Assembly (NCBI RefSeq): GCF_016863635.1
Contig: NZ_BOPG01000124.1
Span: forward strand, 1 to 34,625
Reading direction: 5' to 3'
DNA length: 34,625 nt
Source of the DNA: Virgisporangium aurantiacum
Lineage (GTDB): Bacteria > Actinomycetota > Actinomycetes > Mycobacteriales > Micromonosporaceae
Position numbers and translations under genes: made by a program. The notes beneath the pieces were generated by a model. The model searched no databases and was not told the origin of the DNA. It saw only the letters and a program-made list of their open reading frames with translations. Each line of letters opens with the position of its first letter. The first letter of the stretch is position 1. This document shows, in pieces, positions 1 through 8,043 of this stretch.

Positions 1-2648
1 AGGTGGCGATGGCCGTCGCCGAGCAGATCGCGCGACGCGCAGGCACCAGCTTTCTCGTAGCTGCACTTGCTGCCCACGGACTTGCCACCTCTGACAGGGT
101 CTTCGACCCGAAGATCTCAACCATTCCGGCCAGCGTCAACGAAGCTGTCGACAAGTGTCTCGACTCCCTACCCGATCACGAACGCACAAAGGTCCGCGGC
201 CTGCTCGCCGCGTTGGCCTACGCCCGTGGAATAGGCGTTGACGACCGGACCTGGCTGAGGTTCGCCGAATCGCTGGGCTACCTGGTGATGTCCTCCGATC
301 TGGATCGGTTGCGCGACTCCACCGCTGCGGATTACTTGCTACAGACCAGCGTCAACGACCACGACGGACCAGTAACGCGGCTCTTTCACCAGGCTCTCGT
401 CGAGGATCTCCTCGCGTGGCGGGGCGACCGCCGGACCCTCGATGAACGAGCCGTATTCACTGTGCTGACAGCGGAGGGCTGGTCCAGGGCCAGCCATTAC
501 GTCCGGACACACGCGGCGGAGCACGCCGTCGGGGCCGACCGGCTCGGCGAACTGCTGCTAGAACCGCAGTACCTCGCTATTGCCGACATCGACAGGCTCA
601 TGGCACTTCTACCTATTCGTCCACCGGCCGCACTTGTGCCACCAATTGCTGTACTCCGGCGCGCCGCCGTCCGGATACGGCGCCTACCGCCCGACCGGCG
701 CATGGCAACGCTTGCACTGACCGCCGAGCACCTCGGTTTCCGGGAACTCCGCCAGCGCTTCGCCGATGTGTTCCCGGGTCGCTTCCGCCCCCGATGGGCT
801 CACAGCCTCGGCAGCCCGCATCAACAGCTCGACGGCACGTTCGACATCGCCTGGGCGGTGGCCGTCGGCCGGCTTGGTCATCGTGACGCGGTCGTGGCGG
901 TGGGACGCAACGGTCAGATGCGGATCTGGGACGACAGCGGCCAGCCGCTCGCGTCGCTGAACACGGGCGAGGGACCCGGCCTTGCGGCGATGGCGGTCGG
1001 GCGACTCGGCGGACGGGACGTCATTGCCACCGCGGGATCCAACGCGACAGTGCGTCTATGGGACGAGGAGGGCAATCCGCTCGGTGATCCGCTGCACGGT
1101 CACACTGATTCGATCACCGCACTCGCCATCGGCCGACTCGGCGGTCGGGACGTGCTCGTCTCGGCAAGCGAGGACCGGACCGTCCGAATCTGGGATGCCG
1201 ACGGTCAGCCAGTCGGTGAACCGCTGCACGGCCACAAGCGCTGGGTTCAGACGGTCGCGCTCGGACGGTTCGGCGGCCAAGACTTCATCGCGTCCGGTGA
1301 CAGCGGCGGAAACGTGCAGGTCTGGGCCGCCGACGGACAGCCGTTCCTGCAACCAATAACGACCGGGCATGAGCGCGTCAACGTCCTCACGATGGGACGG
1401 CTGGACCACACCGACGTGATCGTCACGGGATGCAACTTCGACGAGCAGATCCGTTTCTGGGACAGGAGCGGTCGTTTGGTCGGTACAGGCACCGGAAACA
1501 GGCATGGCCGCATCGCGCTGGCCCTCGGATCGGTTGATGGCCGAGAGGTCCTCGTGACCGGCGACCACGACGCCGTCCGATTGTGGGACCGGCCCGGCCG
1601 ACAGTGGGGTGCGTCACTCAAGGGACACACCAAAGGAGCATGGGCCGTGGCCGTCGGACGACTCAACGGGCGCGAGGTCATTGTCTCGGGCGGGGGCGAA
1701 GGAACGGTACGAATCTGGGACAACTTCGGCGACATGGCCGGCGAGCCGATGGAAGGCCACGACCAGCCGGTAACTACGCTGGCCGTCGTCGGCCAAGGCG
1801 AGGAAGCGGTGCTGCTAGCGTCTGATCGCGGCATGGCCCACCGCTGGTCGGCCGACGGCCGGCCGTTCAAGTCCGACCTCAGACAGGCCCTTCCCGCGGC
1901 CGTGGCGTTGACGAGCGGACAAGTCGCAGGCCAGGACGTCATCGTCGCAGCCAGCTATGACGGCCAGCTCACTGTCCAGGACACAGGCGGCCGGCTCGTA
2001 CGCCTTCCTGTCCCAACCCGTCACCGCGAGTTTGTCGACACCGTGGCGATATGCCGCGACGTCGTAGTGTCAGCCGCCCATCGGGACTTGTTCATCTGGT
2101 ACGCCGACGGTCAGTCCGCGTCCGTCTCGTTTGAAGGGAGCGCCCACTTCGGCCTCACTGCAATGGCGATCAGCCACGACACGATCGTTACGGTAAGCGG
2201 GAGAGGGCAAATGTGTTCGTGGAACACCGCCGGTCAACGCTTGAGGGTCCTCATCCAGCAAGATCATGACCTCGCAAACACGCTGGCAGCGGGCACCATC
2301 GGGGGGCGTGACGTGATCGCGTTCGGACGCGGCTCGGCCGTGTGTTTGCTAGGCGCCGACGGCGACATCACTGTGGCATTCGATTCGCCGTCGGACGAGT
2401 CCATCTGGATCACAAAGCTGGCCGTTGCACGGCTCGACGACGAAGACGTCATAGTCGCCGCTCTCTCAGACGGGCGGATCCGAGTCGGTGTTCCGGCGAC
2501 GACGGACGTCCATACCGTCGACCTGCTCGAACGGCCCCGCGCAATCGCAGTGGTACCACCGAACTCGCTGTACGTCGCCAGTGACCGGGCGCTAATCCGA
2601 TTGGACCTGAACCTGCCAGGTGGCGATCCCGGCCCCGACCGGGCATGA
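1..2648 (+). CDS. STAND/AAA ATPase C-terminal part with WD40-like beta-propellers (5' end outside window)
   Basis: The reading frame is open to the left edge, so the N-terminal effector and P-loop domains are probably outside the window; a GTG at position 3 is only the first in-window start codon. Residues 1-265 are helical and look like the winged-helix and linker region that follows the NTPase core in actinobacterial AAA_16/nSTAND proteins (EQIARRAGTSFLVAALA, then RRVRGLL-like and AYARG-like segments). From about residue 275 to the end there are about 14 WD40-like blades of roughly 40-45 residues, recognisable by recurrent VAVGRLGGRDVI and TVRIWD-type strands, enough for two seven-bladed propellers. 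Proteins of this build are sensors in conflict systems, often with caspase or trypsin effectors (family knowledge); the effector here cannot be seen. The gene ends 500 bp before the convergent TPR gene. Confidence 0.85.
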   Translation, partial: VAMAVAEQIARRAGTSFLVAALAAHGLATSDRVFDPKISTIPASVNEAVDKCLDSLPDHERTKVRGLLAALAYARGIGVDDRTWLRFAESLGYLVMSSDLDRLRDSTAADYLLQTSVNDHDGPVTRLFHQALVEDLLAWRGDRRTLDERAVFTVLTAEGWSRASHYVRTHAAEHAVGADRLGELLLEPQYLAIADIDRLMALLPIRPPAALVPPIAVLRRAAVRIRRLPPDRRMATLALTAEHLGFRELRQRFADVFPGRFRPRWAHSLGSPHQQLDGTFDIAWAVAVGRLGHRDAVVAVGRNGQMRIWDDSGQPLASLNTGEGPGLAAMAVGRLGGRDVIATAGSNATVRLWDEEGNPLGDPLHGHTDSITALAIGRLGGRDVLVSASEDRTVRIWDADGQPVGEPLHGHKRWVQTVALGRFGGQDFIASGDSGGNVQVWAADGQPFLQPITTGHERVNVLTMGRLDHTDVIVTGCNFDEQIRFWDRSGRLVGTGTGNRHGRIALALGSVDGREVLVTGDHDAVRLWDRPGRQWGASLKGHTKGAWAVAVGRLNGREVIVSGGGEGTVRIWDNFGDMAGEPMEGHDQPVTTLAVVGQGEEAVLLASDRGMAHRWSADGRPFKSDLRQALPAAVALTSGQVAGQDVIVAASYDGQLTVQDTGGRLVRLPVPTRHREFVDTVAICRDVVVSAAHRDLFIWYADGQSASVSFEGSAHFGLTAMAISHDTIVTVSGRGQMCSWNTAGQRLRVLIQQDHDLANTLAAGTIGGRDVIAFGRGSAVCLLGADGDITVAFDSPSDESIWITKLAVARLDDEDVIVAALSDGRIRVGVPATTDVHTVDLLERPRAIAVVPPNSLYVASDRALIRLDLNLPGGDPGPDRA

Positions 2649-2689
2649 CCCCGTGCAGGTTCGGCGCCACGCGCGCAATACTGTCTTGC

Positions 2690-2867
2690 AGATCTGTGAC
2701 ATGCCCTGCCGCAGAGACAAACCTGAACGGCTTGATCGCCTCGCACGTACGATGAGCAGCGGCGACATGGGGCACGGCCTGCAATTTCAGCGTCCACATC
2801 CGTTGCAGGTTGGTCGTTCAGCGCGCCTCACGCAAGATCGTTGTTCGCGGCTGGCGCGGCAGCAACC
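2690..2867 (+). repeat. Dispersed direct repeat, copy 1 (~178 bp)
   Basis: This stretch begins AGATCTGTGACATGCCCTG and is repeated in the same orientation at 10872-11048. The first ~85 bp are the most similar (for example CGGCTTGATCGCCTCGCAC and ACGATGAGCAGCGGCGA occur in both copies); the rest has drifted but still aligns. Only the first 22 bases recur at 16420. One frame could encode a short peptide starting at the ATG inside the repeat, but the second copy stops early and no protein family is recognised. It may be a relic of an insertion sequence or a non-coding element; the identity is unknown. Confidence 0.75.
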
Positions 2868-2916
2868 GACTCGATTGGTGTCGATCAGCTACTGGGTGCT
2901 GACGCTGGGTTTGTTT

Positions 2917-3151
2917 GCCAGTGGGCGAGGTCGTGGTGGGTCAGGGTGGGCGTGATCTGAGCCGAGGACTCGCTCGTAGTTCTTGGTAGCTGCCTGAGGG
3001 CGATTGCGGCGGCGGCCGGGTAACCAGCGTCCCCGCGCCAACCGGCGAGACAGTGGCGGGTGGTCAGGGTGTAGGGGGATCCGGGCCGAGGATTCGCTCG
3101 TCGTCGTCGGCGTCGTTCGGCGTGAGCTCAGCGCTACCTATGTTGCAGTGG
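2917..3151 (-). pseudogene. Decayed TPR repeat units downstream of the NB-ARC/TPR gene
   Basis: Past the stop codon at 3152 the minus strand still contains at least two recognisable but degenerate copies of the same TPR-encoding unit. On the plus strand they begin at about 2917 (GCCAGTGGGCGAGGTCGTGG) and about 3037 (GCCAACCGGCGAGACAGTGG), in phase with the intact units that start at 3169 and 3295. Spacing is 120 and 132 bp instead of exactly 126, so the units carry indels and stop codons. The coding region was therefore once longer at its 3' end, or excess units have decayed after an expansion. The decayed part stops about 50 bp from repeat copy 1. Confidence 0.7.
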
Positions 3152-5263
3152 CTATCTCGGTCGGCGCTGCCAGTAAGCGAGGCTGCTGCGGGTGGTCAGC
3201 GTGTCGGGGTGGTCGGGGCCGAGCACCCGTAGGCGGTCGGCGAGTAGCTGTTCGAAAGCGGTGACGGCGCCGGCTGGATCGCCGGTCTTGCCCCGCCAGT
3301 GGGCGAGGTTGCCGCGGGTGGTCAGGGTGTCGGGGTGGTCTGGGCCGAGCACCCGAAGTTGATCGGCGAGCAGTTGTTCGAAAGCGGTGACGGCGCCGGC
3401 TGGATCGCCGGTCTTGCCCCGCCAGTGGGCGAGGTTGCCGCGGGTGGTCAGGGTGTCGGGGTGGTCTGGGCCGAGCACCCGTAAGCGGTCGGCGAGCAGC
3501 TGCTCGAACGCGGCGGCGGCGCCGGCCGGGTTGCCCGCCTTGCCCCGCCAGCGGGCGAGGTTGTTGCGGGTGGTCAGGGTGTCGGGGTGGTCGAGGCCGA
3601 GCACTCGTAGCTGATCGGCGAGTAGTTGTTGAAGGGCGGTGATGGCGGGCTGGAAAAGGCCCGCTTCGCCGAGGCTTCGTGCGGCGCGGAACAAGATCCG
3701 GTTTCCTTCAGGAGTGAGGAGTGCATCCGCGGTGTGGTGGTACAGGGCGGTGGTGTTGGCTCGAAGGATCTGGGCGTAGGTGGTGTCGCGTTCGACGTCG
3801 GGCCAGATCGCCAGGAGCGCGTTTGCGGCTGCATGAGCGGCTGAAGCGAGCGCCTCAGGGGTGAGCTGGTCGCGGGTGACGTGTTGGACGAGGGCATGGA
3901 CCCGCACACTGCTGCGGTCGCGATCGTGGGTGAGCAGGTTGAGCCGATGCAACGTGTGCAGGCCATCAGCGACAGCCTGTTCACCAACTGCGACGCCGCC
4001 GAGGTGAGCGGTGAGATGGTCCCGGATCGGCGTGGTGATGAACAGATCGGCGGGGATGGTGTTGGGGTCGAGCAGCGCGGCAATTACAAGAACAGCGGAG
4101 GCTAGTGCGCGGGGTGGAGTGTTGTCGGCGGCGGTGATGGACAGGGCCCAGGTGGAGGCGACGGTGTGTTGGTGTTCGTCGGGGAGGCCGTCTTCGGCGG
4201 GAAGCAGGTCGGTCAGGCGCCGTTGGTTGGCAAGCTGCTGCTGGTAGGTGGTGCAGTCAATGCGCCGCTCGCGAATGTAGGCGGCCGCCTGCGCCAACGC
4301 CAGCGGCAGGTATCCGAGGGCAGCCGCCAATTCTTGAAGGTGTTCGGGTGGGGTCAAGGTTTCGATGGCGTGAGTCAGGTAGGCGACCGCTTCATCCGGG
4401 GTGAACAGGCCAACCTCGATGAGTGTGCGTCCCTGGGCTTGCAGAGCAGCGTCACGGCGGCGAGTCGTGACCACCGTACAGCCGTTGCTGTTGGTCGGTG
4501 GCCACCAGCCGGTGGCGTCGGCTGGGCGGTCGAGGTTGTCCAGTACAACCAGCCACCGCTGGTCGGTGCGTTCCAGCCAGCCCAGTAGCCGGGCGGCGGC
4601 CGGTTCCGGCTCCACCTCCGGCTCAGCGACCCCGACCGTGCGAGCGGTCTCGGCGTAGGCGGCTACGATCGCGCCCCGGTCGGACGCGGTGACCCACACC
4701 AAAAGGTCCAACTCGTCGCTGAGCCGGCGGGCGAACTCTGCCGCCAACTGAGTTTTACCGACCCCACCCATCCCGGACAGCACCTGCGTCAGAACCGCGG
4801 TGCGCCCCGCCTGGGCCGCCCGCGTCAACGCCTCGGCGGTGGCCCGGTGCTGAAACCACGACGCCGGCAGCGGCACTCGCCCGATCTGCAACACCCCGCC
4901 GGCCGCCGCCCGCCGTGACGCCTGCTCGCGGCGGGCCTCGATACGGTCGAAGACGAACGACACCAATGCCAACGCCACACCAACAAGCCCGGCGACCCAC
5001 CCGGCTTGCTCGAAACCCTGCCACCCGAACCGGGGCAGGCGCTGCCCGGCCGGCTGCCACCATGTCCAGAGCGCGACCAGGCCACACGCCACCGCGAAGA
5101 CGGCCAGAACGACCAGCTTGCGGGAGCGGCACCGCCGCCGAAACACCCGAACCACCCGACCATCATCGACGGTAACCACCACCAAACCGAAGGTGGCCAA
5201 TATTCGCGTTCTGATAGGCGCCACTTGTGAAGTAGCGTTACCGCCTTCACTGGCGCTGGCCAC
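3152..5263 (-). CDS. Membrane-anchored NB-ARC STAND ATPase with C-terminal TPRs
   Basis: The product is a 703-aa predicted signal-transducing STAND ATPase. Two hydrophobic segments (about residues 50-68 and 88-106) precede the NTPase, so the protein is probably tethered to the membrane with the sensor part in the cytoplasm. The NB-ARC core shows Walker A GMGGVGKT (164-171), Walker B LVVLDNLD (238-245) and the sensor-like VVTTRRRDA (264-272). The C-terminus holds four TPR units of exactly 42 residues with the signature LGPDHPDTLTTRxNLAxWRGK. In the family, ligand binding to such repeats releases the NTPase for oligomerisation. The GTG start at 5263 has no clear Shine-Dalgarno, so the start is uncertain. 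It is divergent from the EACC1/caspase pair and paralogous to the gene at 8044-10245, but lacks that protein's N-terminal amyloid-like motif. Effector function is not evident. Confidence 0.9.
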   Translation of the reverse strand: MASASEGGNATSQVAPIRTRILATFGLVVVTVDDGRVVRVFRRRCRSRKLVVLAVFAVACGLVALWTWWQPAGQRLPRFGWQGFEQAGWVAGLVGVALALVSFVFDRIEARREQASRRAAAGGVLQIGRVPLPASWFQHRATAEALTRAAQAGRTAVLTQVLSGMGGVGKTQLAAEFARRLSDELDLLVWVTASDRGAIVAAYAETARTVGVAEPEVEPEPAAARLLGWLERTDQRWLVVLDNLDRPADATGWWPPTNSNGCTVVTTRRRDAALQAQGRTLIEVGLFTPDEAVAYLTHAIETLTPPEHLQELAAALGYLPLALAQAAAYIRERRIDCTTYQQQLANQRRLTDLLPAEDGLPDEHQHTVASTWALSITAADNTPPRALASAVLVIAALLDPNTIPADLFITTPIRDHLTAHLGGVAVGEQAVADGLHTLHRLNLLTHDRDRSSVRVHALVQHVTRDQLTPEALASAAHAAANALLAIWPDVERDTTYAQILRANTTALYHHTADALLTPEGNRILFRAARSLGEAGLFQPAITALQQLLADQLRVLGLDHPDTLTTRNNLARWRGKAGNPAGAAAAFEQLLADRLRVLGPDHPDTLTTRGNLAHWRGKTGDPAGAVTAFEQLLADQLRVLGPDHPDTLTTRGNLAHWRGKTGDPAGAVTAFEQLLADRLRVLGPDHPDTLTTRSSLAYWQRRPR
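3169..3672 (-). repeat. Four tandem 126-bp TPR-encoding units
   Basis: Units start near 3169, 3295, 3421 and 3547 on the plus strand and each encodes one 42-residue TPR. The two middle units are almost identical at the DNA level over more than 50 bp, including synonymous positions. That points to recent duplication or gene conversion rather than ancient repeats kept by selection. Confidence 0.9.
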
Positions 5264-5373
5264 CGGGTTAGGGTTCGCTCGGACCCGGCGTGGGTTGCAA
5301 AGCGTTCGTCCGCCGCGAGGGCGGCAGGTGCGCTGGACAGTGCTCTACCGGCGATCGTCGCCTGGGGCGCTGG

Positions 5374-5532
5374 CTACGAGTAGCGGTCTCCGGGGTCTGG
5401 TTCGTCGACGATGACCGTTCCGTTGCGGCGACATCCGGCGGAGCACTCCGCGTGTGAGACCTCTGCACGGAGCGAGTTGAGAGCGACCTGGAGCTGACGG
5501 ATGTTTCCCTTCCTGTTGTACGTGGCAGACAT
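5374..5532 (-). CDS. Possible small protein, 52 aa, unknown function
   Basis: An ATG-started frame encodes a 52-residue polar peptide with normal, non-arginine-skewed composition: LQVALNSLRAEV as a likely amphipathic helix, a C-x3-C pair (CSAGC) and an acidic tail ending in EPDPGDRYS. This composition differs from the usual antisense noise of GC-rich DNA. No good Shine-Dalgarno precedes the ATG. It lies 110 bp upstream of the NB-ARC/TPR gene on the same strand and could be co-transcribed with it. I do not recognise a family; it may be spurious. Confidence 0.4.
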   Translation of the reverse strand: MSATYNRKGNIRQLQVALNSLRAEVSHAECSAGCRRNGTVIVDEPDPGDRYS

Positions 5533-5556
5533 CGGACGCGCTGACTCATTCCGCCA

Positions 5557-5572
5557 GATAGGTCGGACTATC
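5557..5572. promoter_or_regulatory. Inverted repeat in divergent promoter region
   Basis: GATAG, six bases, CTATC form a perfect 5-bp-arm dyad between the divergent small ORF/TPR gene and the EACC1/caspase pair. It is a candidate operator by position only; arms this short can arise by chance. Confidence 0.25.
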
Positions 5573-5646
5573 GGACCGCAACCTGTCTGATTCACGGGGG
5601 TTCCACCGGACAGCCAGGTCACTGATCGTTGCGGTTCCGGTACCAT

Positions 5647-6018
5647 ATGCCTTCGATGAATATCCGGCTGCGTCTCGACGACACCGACGCCGACCTGTTC
5701 CCGTCGCTCTACCGGTGGCTGCGCGACGACGAAGTCGCCCGGGAGGCGACGATCACCCTCGCCCGGCAGCACCGGCCCACGGAAATGGGCAGCGCCGTGG
5801 AGTTCGTCGATGTCCTGCTGAGCAACGGTATAGCGCTGAGCAGCCTGCTCGTCGCGCTGGCAGCCTGGCGCGGTTCGCGTCCCCGCCCACCCGCGGTGCG
5901 CATCGAACTTGGTGACACGGTAGTACTCCTGCGAGACGACTCCTCGGACAACGTGCGCCGCATCGTCGAGGCGCTCGGTGGTGACACGGCCGGCGGTGAC
6001 GCGGCCCCGCCGCCATGA
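5647..6018 (+). CDS. EACC1-like (effector-associated constant component 1) protein
   Basis: This ~123-aa protein has the layout I associate with EACC1, the small constant component that accompanies variable effectors in NTP-dependent actinobacterial conflict systems described by Kaur, Burroughs, Iyer and Aravind. Features are a beta-strand start (MNIRLRLDD), the LYRWLRDD segment, a central hydrophobic helix with small residues (SNGIALSSLLVALAAWRG), then two strands with an R-x-E-L-G-D core and a final helix (VRRIVEAL). Candidate ATG starts are at 5647 and 5656; the second would give the family-like start MNIRLRL. No strong ribosome site is seen. The stop codon overlaps the start of the caspase gene (ATGA), so the two are translationally coupled. 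Its role is presumably to bind or regulate the caspase-DnaJ protein. Assignment is from remembered pattern, not a search. Confidence 0.75.
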   Translation: MPSMNIRLRLDDTDADLFPSLYRWLRDDEVAREATITLARQHRPTEMGSAVEFVDVLLSNGIALSSLLVALAAWRGSRPRPPAVRIELGDTVVLLRDDSSDNVRRIVEALGGDTAGGDAAPPP

Positions 6019-7907
6019 GCGCCGCAATGCCTGACGCCGCTGGCTCCCGGGCGGTTCTCATCGGTGTTTCGGCATACCGCACCCTTGACGACCTGCCCGC
6101 CGTCGAGAACAACTTGACCACGCTGTGTGCGCACCTGACCGATCCGACCCAGTGGGGGCTGCCCGCCGATCAGTGCCACACGTTGCACCAGCCGGACAGC
6201 GTGGACGCCGTGCTTGACACGTTGCAGCGCGAGGCACCCGTCGTCACCGACACCCTGCTGGTCTACTACGCCGGCCACGGCCTCGTCGATGACCACGATG
6301 AGGACGAGTTGTACCTGGCCCTGCCGCACTCCAACCCAGTACGTCCGCACCGCACGGCAATCCCGTACAGCTGGTTACGGCGCGAGCTAATCGAGGCCAC
6401 CGGCGCGCGGCAGAAAGTCGTGGTCCTGGACTGCTGCTACAGCGGCCGCGCCTTGCACCGGTGGATGAGCGGCGACGGCGTGGGCGACCTGGGAAACCTG
6501 CTCGACATCCACGGCACCTGCGTACTGACCGCTACCGCGCGCACTCGCCGGGCGCTGGCACCCGCTGGCGAGACGCACACCGCGTTTACCGGCGAGCTGC
6601 TCGATCTGCTCCGGCAGGGTGTCACGCAAGGTCCGGAGTTGCTCGACCTGGAAACGATCTACCGCCACCTGGACCATAGGCTGCGCTCTAAGGGCCGGCC
6701 CCTACCAGCGCGGGGCCAACTCGACCATGGCGGCATGGTCGCGCTCGGCTGGAACGTGGCTCATCCAAGTCACCAGCTGCGCGAGCTGCGGCAGGTACGC
6801 ACCGACCTGGACGCCGTGCGGGCCGAGCGGGACGAGCTGCGCAGGCTCCTCGAAGTCGCGGGTAAACGCGCCACCGACGAGGCGGAGCAGCAGATCGCCG
6901 CGGCCCGACGGATCCGATCCGAGGCCGAGGCCGAGGCGGCCCGAGTCCTAACCGACGCGAACACGGAAGCCGCCCATCTCCGTGCCGAGGCGGACGCCGA
7001 AGCTAGCCGCATCCGCGCCGACACGGCCACCGCCGAGGCGAAGATCCGTCAACGGGCGGCCGACCTTGCCGAGCTCGAGCGCGAACTGGACCAGGTTCGG
7101 GAGGCGCTGAAGCGGAGCCAGTGGCCATTCCCCTTGCCACGTGTGCGTCCCGGGAAGGACGCATTCGTCCGGCTCGAACTCGACCTCGCCGAGACGGCCT
7201 TCGGCGTTGAGGCACCAATCACCGTGGACACCTTCTCGATGTGCGAGGCATGCTCCGGCAGCGGCTGCGCGCCGGATACACAGGTCACTGCCTGCGAAGG
7301 TTGTCAGGGTCGGGGCGACAAGCCACCAGGAAAGCCGTGCCGCCTATGCGCCGGCACCGGCTCCGTCATACCAACTCCCTGCCCCGCGTGCCGAGGCGAC
7401 GGGCGGATTGAGGCCCAGCGCACGCTGCGCGTCGCGGTGCCGGCCGGCACGGACAGCGGCACCCGGATCCGGCTCGCCGAGCAAGGCGAGGTCGGTCCCG
7501 GTGGCGGAACGCCAGGGGACATCTACGTCGAGATCATCGAGCGCCGACACGACGTGTTCACCCGAACTGGCGACGATCTGCACTGTCATGTGGCGCTGCC
7601 GGCGCCCGTCGCCTTGGCCGGCACCCGGCTAATCATCAAGACACTCGATGGTCAACAGGCGGCGGGCGGTGAAGAAGAGGCTGACGGTCAGGAGGAGGTT
7701 ACTGTGCCACCTGGGACCCAACCCGGCACCACCTTGCGGCTCGCCGGCCGGGGCATGCCTAACCTGGGCGGCGAGGGCCGCGGTGACCTGTTTGTCCACC
7801 TCGACCTGCGCGACCCGAAGCAGGCGCGCCTGCAACACGGCCGCAAACGGGATGACCGCAAGCAACATGGACTTTTCAAACGAATTCGGGACGCCTTCAA
7901 CGATTAG
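6015..7907 (+). CDS. Caspase-like protease fused to coiled coil and DnaJ zinc-finger/C-terminal substrate-binding domains
   Basis: The product is 630 aa. Residues 10-245 form a C14 caspase-like domain with catalytic His88 (YYAGHG) and Cys141 (LDCCYSG). Residues 252-368 are an Ala/Glu/Arg-rich coiled coil. Residues 380-630 match the DnaJ region after the J domain: a CTD-I start (LELDLAETAFG), four CxxCxGxG zinc motifs (Cys410/413, 427/430, 442/445, 456/459), then CTD-I/II strands with VPAGTDSGTRIRL and VPPGTQPGTTLRLAGRG. There is no J domain and no G/F linker, so it should not stimulate Hsp70. The chaperone part more likely recognises misfolded or viral proteins and delivers them to, or triggers, the protease (inference). 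Translation is coupled to the upstream EACC1-like gene by an ATGA overlap. It converges on the NB-ARC/TPR gene ending at 8044. Confidence 0.93.
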   Translation: MSAAMPDAAGSRAVLIGVSAYRTLDDLPAVENNLTTLCAHLTDPTQWGLPADQCHTLHQPDSVDAVLDTLQREAPVVTDTLLVYYAGHGLVDDHDEDELYLALPHSNPVRPHRTAIPYSWLRRELIEATGARQKVVVLDCCYSGRALHRWMSGDGVGDLGNLLDIHGTCVLTATARTRRALAPAGETHTAFTGELLDLLRQGVTQGPELLDLETIYRHLDHRLRSKGRPLPARGQLDHGGMVALGWNVAHPSHQLRELRQVRTDLDAVRAERDELRRLLEVAGKRATDEAEQQIAAARRIRSEAEAEAARVLTDANTEAAHLRAEADAEASRIRADTATAEAKIRQRAADLAELERELDQVREALKRSQWPFPLPRVRPGKDAFVRLELDLAETAFGVEAPITVDTFSMCEACSGSGCAPDTQVTACEGCQGRGDKPPGKPCRLCAGTGSVIPTPCPACRGDGRIEAQRTLRVAVPAGTDSGTRIRLAEQGEVGPGGGTPGDIYVEIIERRHDVFTRTGDDLHCHVALPAPVALAGTRLIIKTLDGQQAAGGEEEADGQEEVTVPPGTQPGTTLRLAGRGMPNLGGEGRGDLFVHLDLRDPKQARLQHGRKRDDRKQHGLFKRIRDAFND

Positions 7908-8043
7908 ATGTCGCTGACGCCGAGCTGGACTGGCAACCTTGCGTATTCGATGAGTGCGAGTTCGACCGCGACGTCGGCTCCTGGTTACTCGGATCAGCTC
8001 TGGCAGGTTCCGTTTAGCCCCTGATCGATACGGTCACGCACTG

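Noticed and set aside
3169..3672. Regular 126-bp repeats as a possible CRISPR or satellite array
   Set aside because: There are no short repeats with unique spacers. The unit is a multiple of three and translates into in-frame TPRs continuing the NB-ARC protein.
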